Assembly: GCA_024102915.1 (NCBI GenBank)
Contig: JAGFJG010000157.1
Span: 62,001 to 126,000 of the forward strand
Source of the DNA: Caldilineales bacterium
Lineage (GTDB): Bacteria > Chloroflexota > Anaerolineae > J102
DNA length: 64,000 bases
Reading direction: 5' to 3'
The position numbers and the translations under genes are program-made. The notes beneath the pieces were generated by a model, which saw only the letters and a list, made by a program, of their open reading frames with translations, ran no database searches and was not told the DNA's origin. Positions 44,448-52,992 of the stretch are shown here, in pieces; the stretch's first letter is position 1, and each line of letters begins with the position of its first letter.

Positions 44448-45254
44448 ATGACCTACATTTATGCCATCGCCAACCAAAAAGGCGGAGTGGGTAAAACGAC
44501 GACAGCCGTGAATCTGGGCGCGTATCTGGCAGCCGCCGGCCAACGAGTCCTGATCGTCGATATCGACCCGCAGGCCAATGCCACCAGCAGCCTGGGCCTG
44601 GTTGCCAGCCAACTCCCCCGCTCGCTTTATGATGTCCTTGTGGGCGAGACGAATCTGGCCGACGTGATTACGTTGACGAACCGGATGCGACTCGATCTGG
44701 CTCCCAGCTCGCACGCATTGGCCGCGCTGGAGACCGAGGCCGTTGAGGCGATCAGCGATCCTTTCCGCCGCAGCTATCTTTTGCGCGATGCACTGACGCC
44801 GACACTCCATCGCTACGATTACATCCTGATCGATAGCCCGCCCAGCCTCGGCCTGATTACAGTCAACGCCCTGGCGGCCGCATCCGATGGGGCGATCGTA
44901 CCGGTGCAATGCGAGTATCTGGCGATGGAAGGACTGGGCCAGTTGATGAACACCGTGGAACGCGTGCAAAAAGCGCTCAATCCCCGGCTGACGATTGCCG
45001 GGCTGTTGCTGACCATGCACGACAGCCGTGTAAACCTCAGCGCTCAGGTGGAAGAGGAAGTCCGTTCCTACTTTGGCGATCGGGTTTTCCAGACGATGGT
45101 GCCGCGCAATATCCGCCTGGGCGAAGCGCCAAGCTTTGGCGAGCCGGTTGCCACCTACGCTCCCAATTCGGCGGGAGCGATGGCCTATCAGGCTTTGGCT
45201 GCTGAACTCATGGCGCGCAATGGCGCCGAACAACCAGAAGGGGTGTTGACATGA
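44448..45254 (+). CDS. parA: Chromosome-partitioning ATPase ParA (Soj)
   Basis: A 268-residue deviant Walker ATPase. The N-terminus has ANQKGGVGKTTTAVNLGAYLA, followed by VLIVDIDPQANATSSLGL and the Walker B-like DYILIDSPPSLGLITVNAL. ParA dimers on the nucleoid move ParB-parS complexes and so segregate the chromosome. The gene overlaps parB by four bases (ATGA). It has the short N-terminus of chromosomal (type Ib-like) ParA, without an extra DNA-binding domain. Confidence 0.96.
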   Translation: MTYIYAIANQKGGVGKTTTAVNLGAYLAAAGQRVLIVDIDPQANATSSLGLVASQLPRSLYDVLVGETNLADVITLTNRMRLDLAPSSHALAALETEAVEAISDPFRRSYLLRDALTPTLHRYDYILIDSPPSLGLITVNALAAASDGAIVPVQCEYLAMEGLGQLMNTVERVQKALNPRLTIAGLLLTMHDSRVNLSAQVEEEVRSYFGDRVFQTMVPRNIRLGEAPSFGEPVATYAPNSAGAMAYQALAAELMARNGAEQPEGVLT

Positions 45255-46141
45255 GTCGACGCGGACTTGGCAGAGGACTGAGCAGCATCATTCCCACCAC
45301 GCCTGTTGATGAAGCGGTGGAGGTCGAAGAAACGCCGCAGGGGTTGCGGATGCTGTCCATTGACGACATAGGCCCCAACCCGCGCCAGCCGCGCCAGGTC
45401 ATTGCGCCGGAAGCGTTGGCTGAACTGGCCGCATCCATCCAGGAGCACGGGTTGATCCAACCCATCGTGGTGACGGCCGCCCTGCCGTCAGACCCCACCC
45501 CCTATGCCATCATTGCCGGTGAACGGCGTTGGCGGGCATCCCGGCTGGCCGGGCTGGACGAGGTGCCGGTCGTCATCAAAGAAGCCAGTCCGCAGGATAT
45601 GCTGGAACTGGCGCTGGTCGAGAATATCCAGCGGTCGGACCTGAATCCGTTGGAAGAAGCCGTGGCGTATCAGACCCTGATGGAGGAGTTCGGCCTGACG
45701 CAGGAGCAGGTTGCCGACCGTGTGGGCAAGAGCCGGACGGCCGTAGCCAATATCGTGCGGCTGTTGCGCCTGCCGAATCCGGTGAAGGGAGCATTGATCG
45801 AAGGGCAGATTCGCGAAGGCCATGCCCGCGCCATCCTCGGCCTCAACGATGATCAGCGCATGATCGAAACGACCAAGATCGTGATCAACCGGGGATTGTC
45901 GGTGCGGCAAACCGAGGAACTGGTGCGGCGGCTCAACACCCCGGTGGCCGAGCCGGAGCCTGAGATCGACGAACAGCCCAATGACCCCGAACATTCGGCG
46001 CTGGAAACGCGGCTGCGCCAGCATCTGGGCACGAAGGTGAATCTGTTTCGCTCCCGCAAAGGCGGGCGCATTGTCATCCACTATTACTCGGAAGAGGAAC
46101 TCAGCGACATCTACGACAAGTTGTTGGCGGAACCGCTTTAG
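45251..46141 (+). CDS. parB: Chromosome-partitioning protein ParB (Spo0J)
   Basis: A 296-residue ParB. The start [13 protein letters not shown] is the usual ParA-contact peptide. The CTPase/ParB core follows ([69 protein letters not shown]), then the helix-turn-helix ([24 protein letters not shown]) and a C-terminal dimerisation part. It binds parS, spreads by CTP-dependent clamping and loads SMC. No parS site was found in the window by eye. A terminator follows. Confidence 0.96.
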   Translation: MSRRGLGRGLSSIIPTTPVDEAVEVEETPQGLRMLSIDDIGPNPRQPRQVIAPEALAELAASIQEHGLIQPIVVTAALPSDPTPYAIIAGERRWRASRLAGLDEVPVVIKEASPQDMLELALVENIQRSDLNPLEEAVAYQTLMEEFGLTQEQVADRVGKSRTAVANIVRLLRLPNPVKGALIEGQIREGHARAILGLNDDQRMIETTKIVINRGLSVRQTEELVRRLNTPVAEPEPEIDEQPNDPEHSALETRLRQHLGTKVNLFRSRKGGRIVIHYYSEEELSDIYDKLLAEPL

Positions 46142-46167
46142 TTCCTCACGCTTCTCTCGTCTGCCGC

Positions 46168-46197
46168 AACCGCCCGAGCTCCGGGCGGTTTCTTTGT
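46168..46197 (+). terminator. Intrinsic terminator of pfkB-parA-parB
   Basis: AACCGCCCG (46168-46176) pairs with CGGGCGGTT (46182-46190) around 5 bases and is followed by TCTTTGT. It lies 26 bases after parB. Confidence 0.82.
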
Positions 46198-46217
46198 CTA
46201 CACCTCGAACCATCCCC

Positions 46218-47387
46218 ATGCGATTGCTTGCCATTGCACCCACAGCTTTTTACCGCGACTACGGCTGCCATATCCGCATCAGAGGCCAGCTTCAGGCGTT
46301 ACAGGCGGCGGGGCATGATATCTGCCTGGCGACTTATCCAGCAGGCCGGGATATCGAGGGTCTGCGCAGCGTGCGTCCGCCCATCCCCTTTGTTCGCACC
46401 ATGCCGGTGGGATCGTCCCGGCGCAAAATCCTGCTGGACGCCGCGCTTGCGCCCACCGCCCTTATCGCTGCTTTGCGCTTTCGCCCGCAGATCATTCATG
46501 CCTACCTGCACGAAGGCGCTCTCATCGGCCAATTCCTCTCCAGGCTGTTTCGGGTTCCGCTCACGTTCGATTATCAAGGCTCCCTGACTTCAGAGATGCT
46601 CGACCACCATTTCATCTCCGCACAGTCTCGATTTCGCCGCCCTCTGTCCAAACTCGAACGCTGGATTGATCGCCAGCCCTCGGCGATTTTCCCCTCCTCA
46701 CAACGCGCGGCCGAGCTTCTCCGCCGCCAACGTATACCCGGCCACCTGATTCATCCGGTTCCAGACAGCATCGACCCCGACATTTTCTCGCCTCGCCGCC
46801 GCAACGCCGCTCTCGCCCGTCGCCTGGGCATCGATCCAGCCCGGCCTGTGGTAGTCTACCTCGGCCTGCTCGCGCCCTATCAAGGCACCGACCTGCTGTT
46901 GGAAGCCATCGCCCACCCCGCCCTGGCTTCGCATCCCGCTCAATTCTTGATCATGGGCTTTCCCGGCGTCGAGGGATACCGGCGACGCGCCCACGATATG
47001 GGGCTGAGCGAACGAGTGCGCTTCACCGGCGGCATCGCCTACAGCCGCGCCCCCGATTATCTGGCGCTAGGCGATCTGGCCGTCGCCCCCAAGCTTTCAT
47101 CCACCGAAGGCAGCGGCAAGCTTTTGCCCTATATGAGCATGGCGCTGCCGGTCGTCGCCAGCGATTCGCCCGTGCACCGTGAATACCTCGGTGACCATGC
47201 AGTTTACATGGCTAAGCCCACGCCAGCCGGTCTGGCAAACGCCATCCGCACGACGCTCGACAATCTAACGCATTGGCAGGATCAGGCGCGGATTCTGCGA
47301 CAACGGGTGCAAGAACGCTACACCTGGCAGGATGCAACAGCGGTCATGGGGGAGGTCTTCCACACACTGGTCACGCGTGATGGATAA
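46218..47387 (+). CDS. Glycosyltransferase family 4
   Basis: A 389-residue GT-B enzyme. The N-terminal acceptor domain starts LLAIAPTAFYRDYGCHIRIRGQLQALQAAGHDI, and the C-terminal donor domain shows VVYLGLLAPYQGTDLLLEAIA, ERVRFTGGIAYSRAPDYLALGDLAVAPK and SGKLLPYMSMALPVVASDSPVHREYL with the usual E-x7-E-like spacing altered (TEGSGKLLPYMSMALPVV). It probably adds a sugar to a surface polysaccharide or glycolipid. The open frame extends into parB, but ATG 46218, after the parB terminator, is the natural start. Confidence 0.9.
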   Translation: MRLLAIAPTAFYRDYGCHIRIRGQLQALQAAGHDICLATYPAGRDIEGLRSVRPPIPFVRTMPVGSSRRKILLDAALAPTALIAALRFRPQIIHAYLHEGALIGQFLSRLFRVPLTFDYQGSLTSEMLDHHFISAQSRFRRPLSKLERWIDRQPSAIFPSSQRAAELLRRQRIPGHLIHPVPDSIDPDIFSPRRRNAALARRLGIDPARPVVVYLGLLAPYQGTDLLLEAIAHPALASHPAQFLIMGFPGVEGYRRRAHDMGLSERVRFTGGIAYSRAPDYLALGDLAVAPKLSSTEGSGKLLPYMSMALPVVASDSPVHREYLGDHAVYMAKPTPAGLANAIRTTLDNLTHWQDQARILRQRVQERYTWQDATAVMGEVFHTLVTRDG

Positions 47388-47430
47388 GCAGCGCCCAGAT
47401 CAATCTTGGTCGGGGTGTTAAAGGCCATTC

Positions 47431-47520
47431 AGCGCAGAGAACGCAAAGGAAATCATCGAGTTTCGCAAAGAAATCAATCTCGAAATCTCCTCCTTTAAAC
47501 TCTCTGCGATCTCTGCGTTT
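47431..47520. repeat. Imperfect inverted repeat, GCAGAGA/TCTCTGC type
   Basis: AGCGCAGAGAACGCAAAGGA (47431-47450) is the imperfect complement of 47500-47520 (CTCTCTGCGATCTCTGCGTTT), and an inner pair TTAAAGG (47418-47424) / CCTTTAA (47492-47498) adds symmetry. It sits between convergent genes. Its units resemble those at 32775-32854. Confidence 0.65.
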
Positions 47521-47537
47521 ATCCACTTTTCAGCCGT

Positions 47538-49088
47538 TTAGAAGCTCTTGTACTGCATCGGCAAGTACATAGAATCCTTGCCGCCACCGACGACCAATCG
47601 GTACGGGCCGGAGTATGGACCTACATTGCCATCGCTATCGACCGCCGCCACTCGCCACCAGAGAAGGCCAGACGGCAGTGGTTGCGACGGCTGATAGCTC
47701 ATCGTCGATGCCGCGGGCGTGATTGCGGCCGGGGTTGATGTTTCGGCGGCATTGGCCGCAGTCCGGCTTCCAACCTGTTGCATGGGCAAGAACTGTATGT
47801 GCGATGCCGGGACGAAGACGTCGAGTTCGGGGCTATGGAAATAGAGCTTGTTTTGATAGAAGCTGTTTTCCGCCTGAAGCTTGTAACCTACGATGGGCTT
47901 GGAACCGGCGTTTGGCCGCTGCCAAACGAACACCGGGCGGCCATCAGGGGATATGGCGGCGCCAGGGGCCAGCACCGTGGGCTTACCAGGCAACGTGTCT
48001 GTAAATGATTGGTTCTTGAATGTGTTATAGAAAGCGCTGGGTGTGAACGGTCCCGGCTCCCAAATGGGATCCCGATTGACGAAAATGCCAGGGCCCCAAC
48101 CGGTCGTCCAGGCTTTGAACCAATAGGAACGGGTAATGCCCAACCCGGCCAAAGTGTCGTAAAGGGCTGCGACTTTTTGGGCGGTGACGCTCTCCGTCCA
48201 GCCGTCCGAGTTCAACTCAGTTATCCAGAGCTCAAATGGATTGCCGTCGAGAGCATTTTTGAGATTTCGGATCTTGCCGACATGATCAGTGAAGACATGA
48301 AATGTGACGATATCGACATCCTGGCGAATGTCGTACGGGCCGCGCAACGCCAACAACTTCTTCAGGAAATCGGGGCCATAGATATCGGAAAAGCCGCCCA
48401 ACAGCAGGCGTCCTCCCGGATCGAAGCGGTCGATCTCCTGGCGAGCGCGCTTGACCATATGGGCGTACATCGATGGACCTGCGCCCGATGGATCCCAGGG
48501 CACATACCAGAATTCCCACAGGTCGGGCTCATTCCAGATTTCCCAATCATGCACCTGATCCTTGCCAATCGCTCCGTACCGCTGCACGAAATCAGCCATG
48601 AAATCAGACCAGTCATCCAGATTGGTCGGCGGCAAATTACGATAGCCGTTGGGATTGACGCATTCCTTTCCCGTGACATAGCCTACCGCCGCCCAATCCG
48701 GAGTGTAATAGATCTCCGGCAACGGGGTAATACCATAGTTGCTGGCGATCTGAAAAACGACATCCAGGTCGTCCCACACATATTGATCACGCGCCGGTTC
48801 GGTCATACACCACCAAACCGAAACGCGGGCGCTGCGGACGCCGGCCTGATAGCTCTCCCCGATCACTTCGTCAAGCTGGTCGACACGAATGGGGCCGGCC
48901 AAGCGCGGCCAGGCCGATTCACGCGGAAATGTCCATTGCCAGCCCGGCCCCATGATATCCATGCCATAGGGGGACTGCGAATGGGGTTGTTTCAATGGAT
49001 TAAAGGGTGGGGGATCGGCCAGTACAGTCGTCGGGATCAGCATGCCGACGATAAGAACGAAAAGTAAAATGCGGACTCTCAGGTTCAT
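47538..49088 (-). CDS. Secreted GH39-like (clan A) glycosidase
   Basis: A 516-residue secreted protein: signal peptide MNLRVRILLFVLIVGMLIPTTVLA, then a (beta/alpha)8-type catalytic region similar to GH39 and related clan GH-A enzymes. The acid/base Glu is in HDWEIWNEPDLWEFW, the nucleophile Glu in ELWITELNSDGW. Residues about 395-500 form a fibronectin-III-like end (GLLWWRVAAVDSDGNVGPYSGPYRLVV). The last residues KDSMYLPMQYKSF resemble a YLP-type C-terminal tail that I associate with secreted Chloroflexota proteins. ATG 49088 starts the signal peptide; the frame extends upstream without similarity. Substrate unknown. Confidence 0.8.
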   Translation of the reverse strand: MNLRVRILLFVLIVGMLIPTTVLADPPPFNPLKQPHSQSPYGMDIMGPGWQWTFPRESAWPRLAGPIRVDQLDEVIGESYQAGVRSARVSVWWCMTEPARDQYVWDDLDVVFQIASNYGITPLPEIYYTPDWAAVGYVTGKECVNPNGYRNLPPTNLDDWSDFMADFVQRYGAIGKDQVHDWEIWNEPDLWEFWYVPWDPSGAGPSMYAHMVKRARQEIDRFDPGGRLLLGGFSDIYGPDFLKKLLALRGPYDIRQDVDIVTFHVFTDHVGKIRNLKNALDGNPFELWITELNSDGWTESVTAQKVAALYDTLAGLGITRSYWFKAWTTGWGPGIFVNRDPIWEPGPFTPSAFYNTFKNQSFTDTLPGKPTVLAPGAAISPDGRPVFVWQRPNAGSKPIVGYKLQAENSFYQNKLYFHSPELDVFVPASHIQFLPMQQVGSRTAANAAETSTPAAITPAASTMSYQPSQPLPSGLLWWRVAAVDSDGNVGPYSGPYRLVVGGGKDSMYLPMQYKSF

Positions 49089-49432
49089 TCCAGTCTTACC
49101 TTGTTGGGGGATTCGGCCACACCTGCTCCCTGGTATTAGCCAACACAAAAAGACGCAAAGCATCAAGACTCAAACTGCCCTGACTGCTTTGCGTAAACGT
49201 CGGGTACGGGTGGACTTGGGGGCGGCAATATTATACCCGGAGCATATCCATTCTCCCAGATCGGATGTCTCTCGTAGATTCACCCTCTTCTCAAACCAAA
49301 ACGACCATTCCATCATGACCTGGCAACCATGCTATAATGACGTACGGTCACTGCCAAACTGTACGAACGGCAGGCGGATCTGCTCAGCCTGCTGAGTGTT
49401 TGTGTCAGGCTGAGCAGCCGGTGTTGCATCCG
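49089..49432. other. 344-bp divergent intergenic region with a perfect hairpin
   Basis: No gene is seen here. A TATAAT (49333-49338) could be a -10 for the plus-strand membrane protein, but no good -35 is placed. A perfect 12-bp stem (CTGCTCAGCCTG at 49380-49391, CAGGCTGAGCAG at 49406-49417, 14-base loop) lies within the leader and lacks a T run. It may be a regulatory hairpin or another palindromic repeat. The promoter of the minus-strand glycosidase gene must also be in this stretch. Confidence 0.6.
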
Positions 49433-51748
49433 ATGGCGATTCTTTCCCCCGCTACCAATTCATCGCAGCAAAAGGTTGCTGCCAGTTCAACCTGGGGCGT
49501 TATGCGGAAAGAGTATTGGTTGGGCATTATTTTGGTGGGGCATTTCTTGCTGTCGTTCTGGTATAGCGTCGTCGTCCCGCCCTGGGAAGCCCACGACGAA
49601 TGGGCGCATTACCGCTATGCCGCCTATGTGGCCGAAAACTTGCGTTTGCCGGATCCCGACCAGCGTCTGACGAATGAATTCGCCTTCGACGAGGCCACGC
49701 AGCCGCCGCTTTACTATGTGCTGGCAGCAATCCCCATGCTTCTGGCGAACACGGAAGATGGCTACACCCCGACGGTGAATCCATACGCTTCCCGCGGCAC
49801 GGGATTGGGCGGCGTCAATTTCGTTTTGCATGACCCCCGGATCGAGGGCTGGCCCTGGCAGGGGACAATCCTGGCCCTTCACCTGGGGCGATTGGTTTCG
49901 ATTCTCATCAGCACCGCCGGACTCGTGATCACCTACGCGTTGGTGCGACTGCTCAGTCCCGCCGCGCCTGAAATCGCACTCGTTGCGACTGCCATCCAGG
50001 CCTTCGCACCCCAATATGTTTTCATCGGCTCGGTGATGACCAATGACATCCTGCTCGCCGTGCTCGAAGCGGCGCTACTTTACCTGGGGTTGCGATTGCT
50101 GATCGAGGGGCCAACGTTGCGGCTCACCATCCTGTTTGCGCTGATAGCCTCATTCTCTTTGCTGACAAAATATCTCGCCCTCTCCCTCATCCCGTTGGCC
50201 GTCTTGGTCTATCTCGCAGCGCTGTGGCTGCATCGCCGCGAACGCAGCGATCGGCACGCCTGGTATGGAGCCGTAGCGCTGTTGATCATCATGCTGCTCG
50301 CGGGCGGTTTGTGGATTGCCCGAAACATCATGCTTACGGGTTCCGCCCTGCCCCGCGACCCCGTGTCACAAACTGCACTACTGACAGGCTTGCGTCGCGG
50401 CGAGGCTTTCGCCATCCAGTGGGCCGATATCGTTCCCGCCCTGCAATACGGGTTTCAGACTTTCTGGTCGTCATTCGGCTGGGGGAATGTGGGACCTCCG
50501 CAATGGACCTATTGGGGATGGCTGGCGCTTTTGGTCGGCGGATTAATGGGACTTGTGATTTGGATTCGGCAACAGAAAGGAAGATCGATGCGCGCCATTG
50601 CGGGCCTGCTTCTTCTCTTCACCCTGGCGGTCATTGGCTTTCCCTTGCTGCGCGAATTGTTGCATGGCAGCCAGTTTCTGCGGGGGCGCTACATCCTGGC
50701 GATGCTGCCGATCGCGGCCTGGGTTATCGCCCAGGGTTGGGCGCAGATCAGCGGTCGACTGTGGTCAGTGATTCGGTTTCTGCTGCCAGCCTGGCCGGCG
50801 CTGCTATCCGTGGCATTCATACCTTTGGTCATCATTCCCGCCTACGCGCCTCCTGCCGTCGTCAATCCTGCGCTTGCGCCAGGCGCTGAGATCAATGCAC
50901 AATTTGGCGATGTCGCCCGCTTGCTCAAAGGCTATATCGACGCCGAAGCCGGGATTTCGCCGGGCAGGGGCCTGCCAGTCACCCTGACCTGGGAAGCGCT
51001 GTCTCGTACGCCGGAACCGATGACCATAGCTATCCATCTAGTCGGGGCGGGCGGCGAGAGCTACGGCAATATCACCACCTATCCCGGACAGGGGAATGCC
51101 GCCACCAGCGTTTGGGAGCCGGGCGTCATCTTCTCCGAGACCTACTGGGTTCCTGTCGATGCCAATGGCCCCACTCCCGCAGCCGGGCACATCGCCGTTT
51201 CCCTTTTCCAGGATGGCGAGACCACGCAACATGTCGCTGCGGCCGATGCAACTGGACAGTCTCTGGGTACTATCGTACGCTTTGGCGAAATTCGTATCGA
51301 TCCCGCTGACTCGGCCTTCGCCGAACCAGAGTTCGCCACGCCGGATCTGGCGCAATTCGATGCCATAGCAACGCTGACCGATGCCCTCATCCCCAAGACT
51401 CCGCAGAAGCCGGGCTGGGCTGTGCCGGTGACATTGCGCTGGCGCGTCCTCGCCGAAACCGCTCGACCCTTCGCTGTCACAGTTCAGCTTTTCAATGCAA
51501 ACGGCAACCGTGTTGCCGGCTCGGACGGCCCGCCCAGTTCTTATCTCCCCACCCAACTTTGGCGATCCGGCGATAGACTGCATACAATCCGCTGGCTGGA
51601 CTTGCCTGCCGACCTCCCCGTCGGAACTTATTCTCTCGGCCTGGCGCTTTACTGGCTCGATGACCTGACGAGGCTACCGGCCACCGATTCATCAGGTGAA
51701 GGGCTGCCAGATAATGTGTGGCCGCTAGGCTCAATCATTATCGAATAG
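49433..51748 (+). CDS. Polytopic GT-C/DUF2142-like membrane protein
   Basis: A 771-residue protein with about 10-11 transmembrane helices in the first 460 residues and a soluble extracytoplasmic C-terminal part of about 300 residues that looks beta-rich. The first loop VVPPWEAHDEWAHYRYAAYVAENLRLP and later QPPLYYVLAAIP are typical of the GT-C fold and DUF2142 proteins, which use a lipid-linked sugar donor or have unknown roles in glycan assembly. It opens a three-gene group with a Wzz-like protein and another DUF2142-type protein. ATG 49502 (MRKEYW) is an alternative start; neither has a clear ribosome site. Confidence 0.78.
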   Translation: MAILSPATNSSQQKVAASSTWGVMRKEYWLGIILVGHFLLSFWYSVVVPPWEAHDEWAHYRYAAYVAENLRLPDPDQRLTNEFAFDEATQPPLYYVLAAIPMLLANTEDGYTPTVNPYASRGTGLGGVNFVLHDPRIEGWPWQGTILALHLGRLVSILISTAGLVITYALVRLLSPAAPEIALVATAIQAFAPQYVFIGSVMTNDILLAVLEAALLYLGLRLLIEGPTLRLTILFALIASFSLLTKYLALSLIPLAVLVYLAALWLHRRERSDRHAWYGAVALLIIMLLAGGLWIARNIMLTGSALPRDPVSQTALLTGLRRGEAFAIQWADIVPALQYGFQTFWSSFGWGNVGPPQWTYWGWLALLVGGLMGLVIWIRQQKGRSMRAIAGLLLLFTLAVIGFPLLRELLHGSQFLRGRYILAMLPIAAWVIAQGWAQISGRLWSVIRFLLPAWPALLSVAFIPLVIIPAYAPPAVVNPALAPGAEINAQFGDVARLLKGYIDAEAGISPGRGLPVTLTWEALSRTPEPMTIAIHLVGAGGESYGNITTYPGQGNAATSVWEPGVIFSETYWVPVDANGPTPAAGHIAVSLFQDGETTQHVAAADATGQSLGTIVRFGEIRIDPADSAFAEPEFATPDLAQFDAIATLTDALIPKTPQKPGWAVPVTLRWRVLAETARPFAVTVQLFNANGNRVAGSDGPPSSYLPTQLWRSGDRLHTIRWLDLPADLPVGTYSLGLALYWLDDLTRLPATDSSGEGLPDNVWPLGSIIIE

Positions 51749-51804
51749 ACCTTTTCCATCTCTGGCGAAGGGCCTGTCCCCTCCCGCAACATTTATTTGG
51801 AATC

Positions 51805-52992
51805 ATGGATCAACCAATCACAGTCTCTGCCCATACTCGCATGATCGCCCGGCGCTGGCCCTTGATCATTATCCCGGCCATCATCGCCGTCATCGTGGCT
51901 GCTGGTCTGGCCTTGATGACTCCCGTTCGTTATACCGCCACGGCAACGCTCCTGGCCCCCGTGCAATTACTGAGCTGGCGATGGGATAACAAACTGTACG
52001 ATGTTATCGACACGCGCTTCGACTGGCGGGGGGAGGTCATGTCGTTGGCCGGGTCGCAAAAACTGGCGGAGTTAGTCCTGGCCAGCGTGGACGGACAGCT
52101 CTTGCAACCGATGGATGCCACCGCACTGCGAGCGGCAACGAGTACACGCCCCGGCAGTGGCGCCAGTCTTTTCACCCTCAGCGTCAGCGCCGATTCCCCC
52201 GCCGACGCGGCCTTGCTGGCCAATGCCATGGCCACGACCCTGCCGCAACTGGTAGCTGCATCCTATGGCGGCGACATCCAGAGCAACCAGGCGGCGCTGG
52301 AAAGCGTGCGAACCGAATTCGATCACTATGACCAGCAATTGCTCGACTTCCGTGGCCGCACGGGCATCGGCCTGGGTTTTGGCGGGGATGTCGCCGTCAA
52401 TGATGAACAACAGGTTGTCGGCGCACAGAGCGCAATCAAAACGGAGCTCACACTCAAGAACTCCACCCGCGCCGCATTGACCGATCTGCGCGATCGCATT
52501 GATTTCGTGCTCGCCGCCATCGCCGCCGGGGAATCGCCCGTTTCGGTTGGGTTGCTCAACGTCCCCGAGCTGGAGGGATATGGCATCGAGATCGCCGACC
52601 TGTTGCAGCAGGCGCAGGCCAATCCCAGACAGCTTACTGCCACTTTGCAAGCGCTCCGCCAAAATGTGGAAGGTGACCTGGGGCCTCTGACTGAAAATGT
52701 GGTTGAATTGCAATACGAACATGCCAGGCAATCTCAGGAATGGGAGGATATCTTGCAACTGCGCGGGGTGTGGCTGGAATCGTTGACCGCCCTGGAAAGA
52801 CGCGATGTGGAGTTGCAGCTCAAATCGATGATCGAAGGGGATCGGGTTCAGGTATTCAGCGAAGCCACGACGCCCGCCAAACCCTCGCAACCCAACTGGC
52901 CGCTCACCCTGGCTATCGCCCTGGCTGGGGGTCTGTTGTTCGGATTTTTGTTGGCCGTGGCCGTTGTGTATCTGAGTGACGCCGAAGCTTAG
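51805..52992 (+). CDS. Wzz-like polysaccharide chain-length/co-polymerase protein
   Basis: A 395-residue protein with a transmembrane helix near each end (about 23-45 and 365-388) and a long coiled-coil region between them, the layout of Wzz/PCP proteins. The first part VSAHTRMIARRWPLIIIPAIIAV then RYTATATLLAPVQ and later SADSPADAALLANAMATTLPQL match the family; the Pro-rich motif near the second helix is TTPAKPSQPNWPLTL. There is no tyrosine kinase domain. It should set the length of a surface polysaccharide. The next gene starts inside its last codons (17-bp overlap). Confidence 0.87.
   Translation: MDQPITVSAHTRMIARRWPLIIIPAIIAVIVAAGLALMTPVRYTATATLLAPVQLLSWRWDNKLYDVIDTRFDWRGEVMSLAGSQKLAELVLASVDGQLLQPMDATALRAATSTRPGSGASLFTLSVSADSPADAALLANAMATTLPQLVAASYGGDIQSNQAALESVRTEFDHYDQQLLDFRGRTGIGLGFGGDVAVNDEQQVVGAQSAIKTELTLKNSTRAALTDLRDRIDFVLAAIAAGESPVSVGLLNVPELEGYGIEIADLLQQAQANPRQLTATLQALRQNVEGDLGPLTENVVELQYEHARQSQEWEDILQLRGVWLESLTALERRDVELQLKSMIEGDRVQVFSEATTPAKPSQPNWPLTLAIALAGGLLFGFLLAVAVVYLSDAEA

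Noticed and set aside
43620-46200. parS site near parA-parB
   Set aside because: No sequence close to TGTTTCACGTGAAACA was found by eye in the operon or its surroundings.
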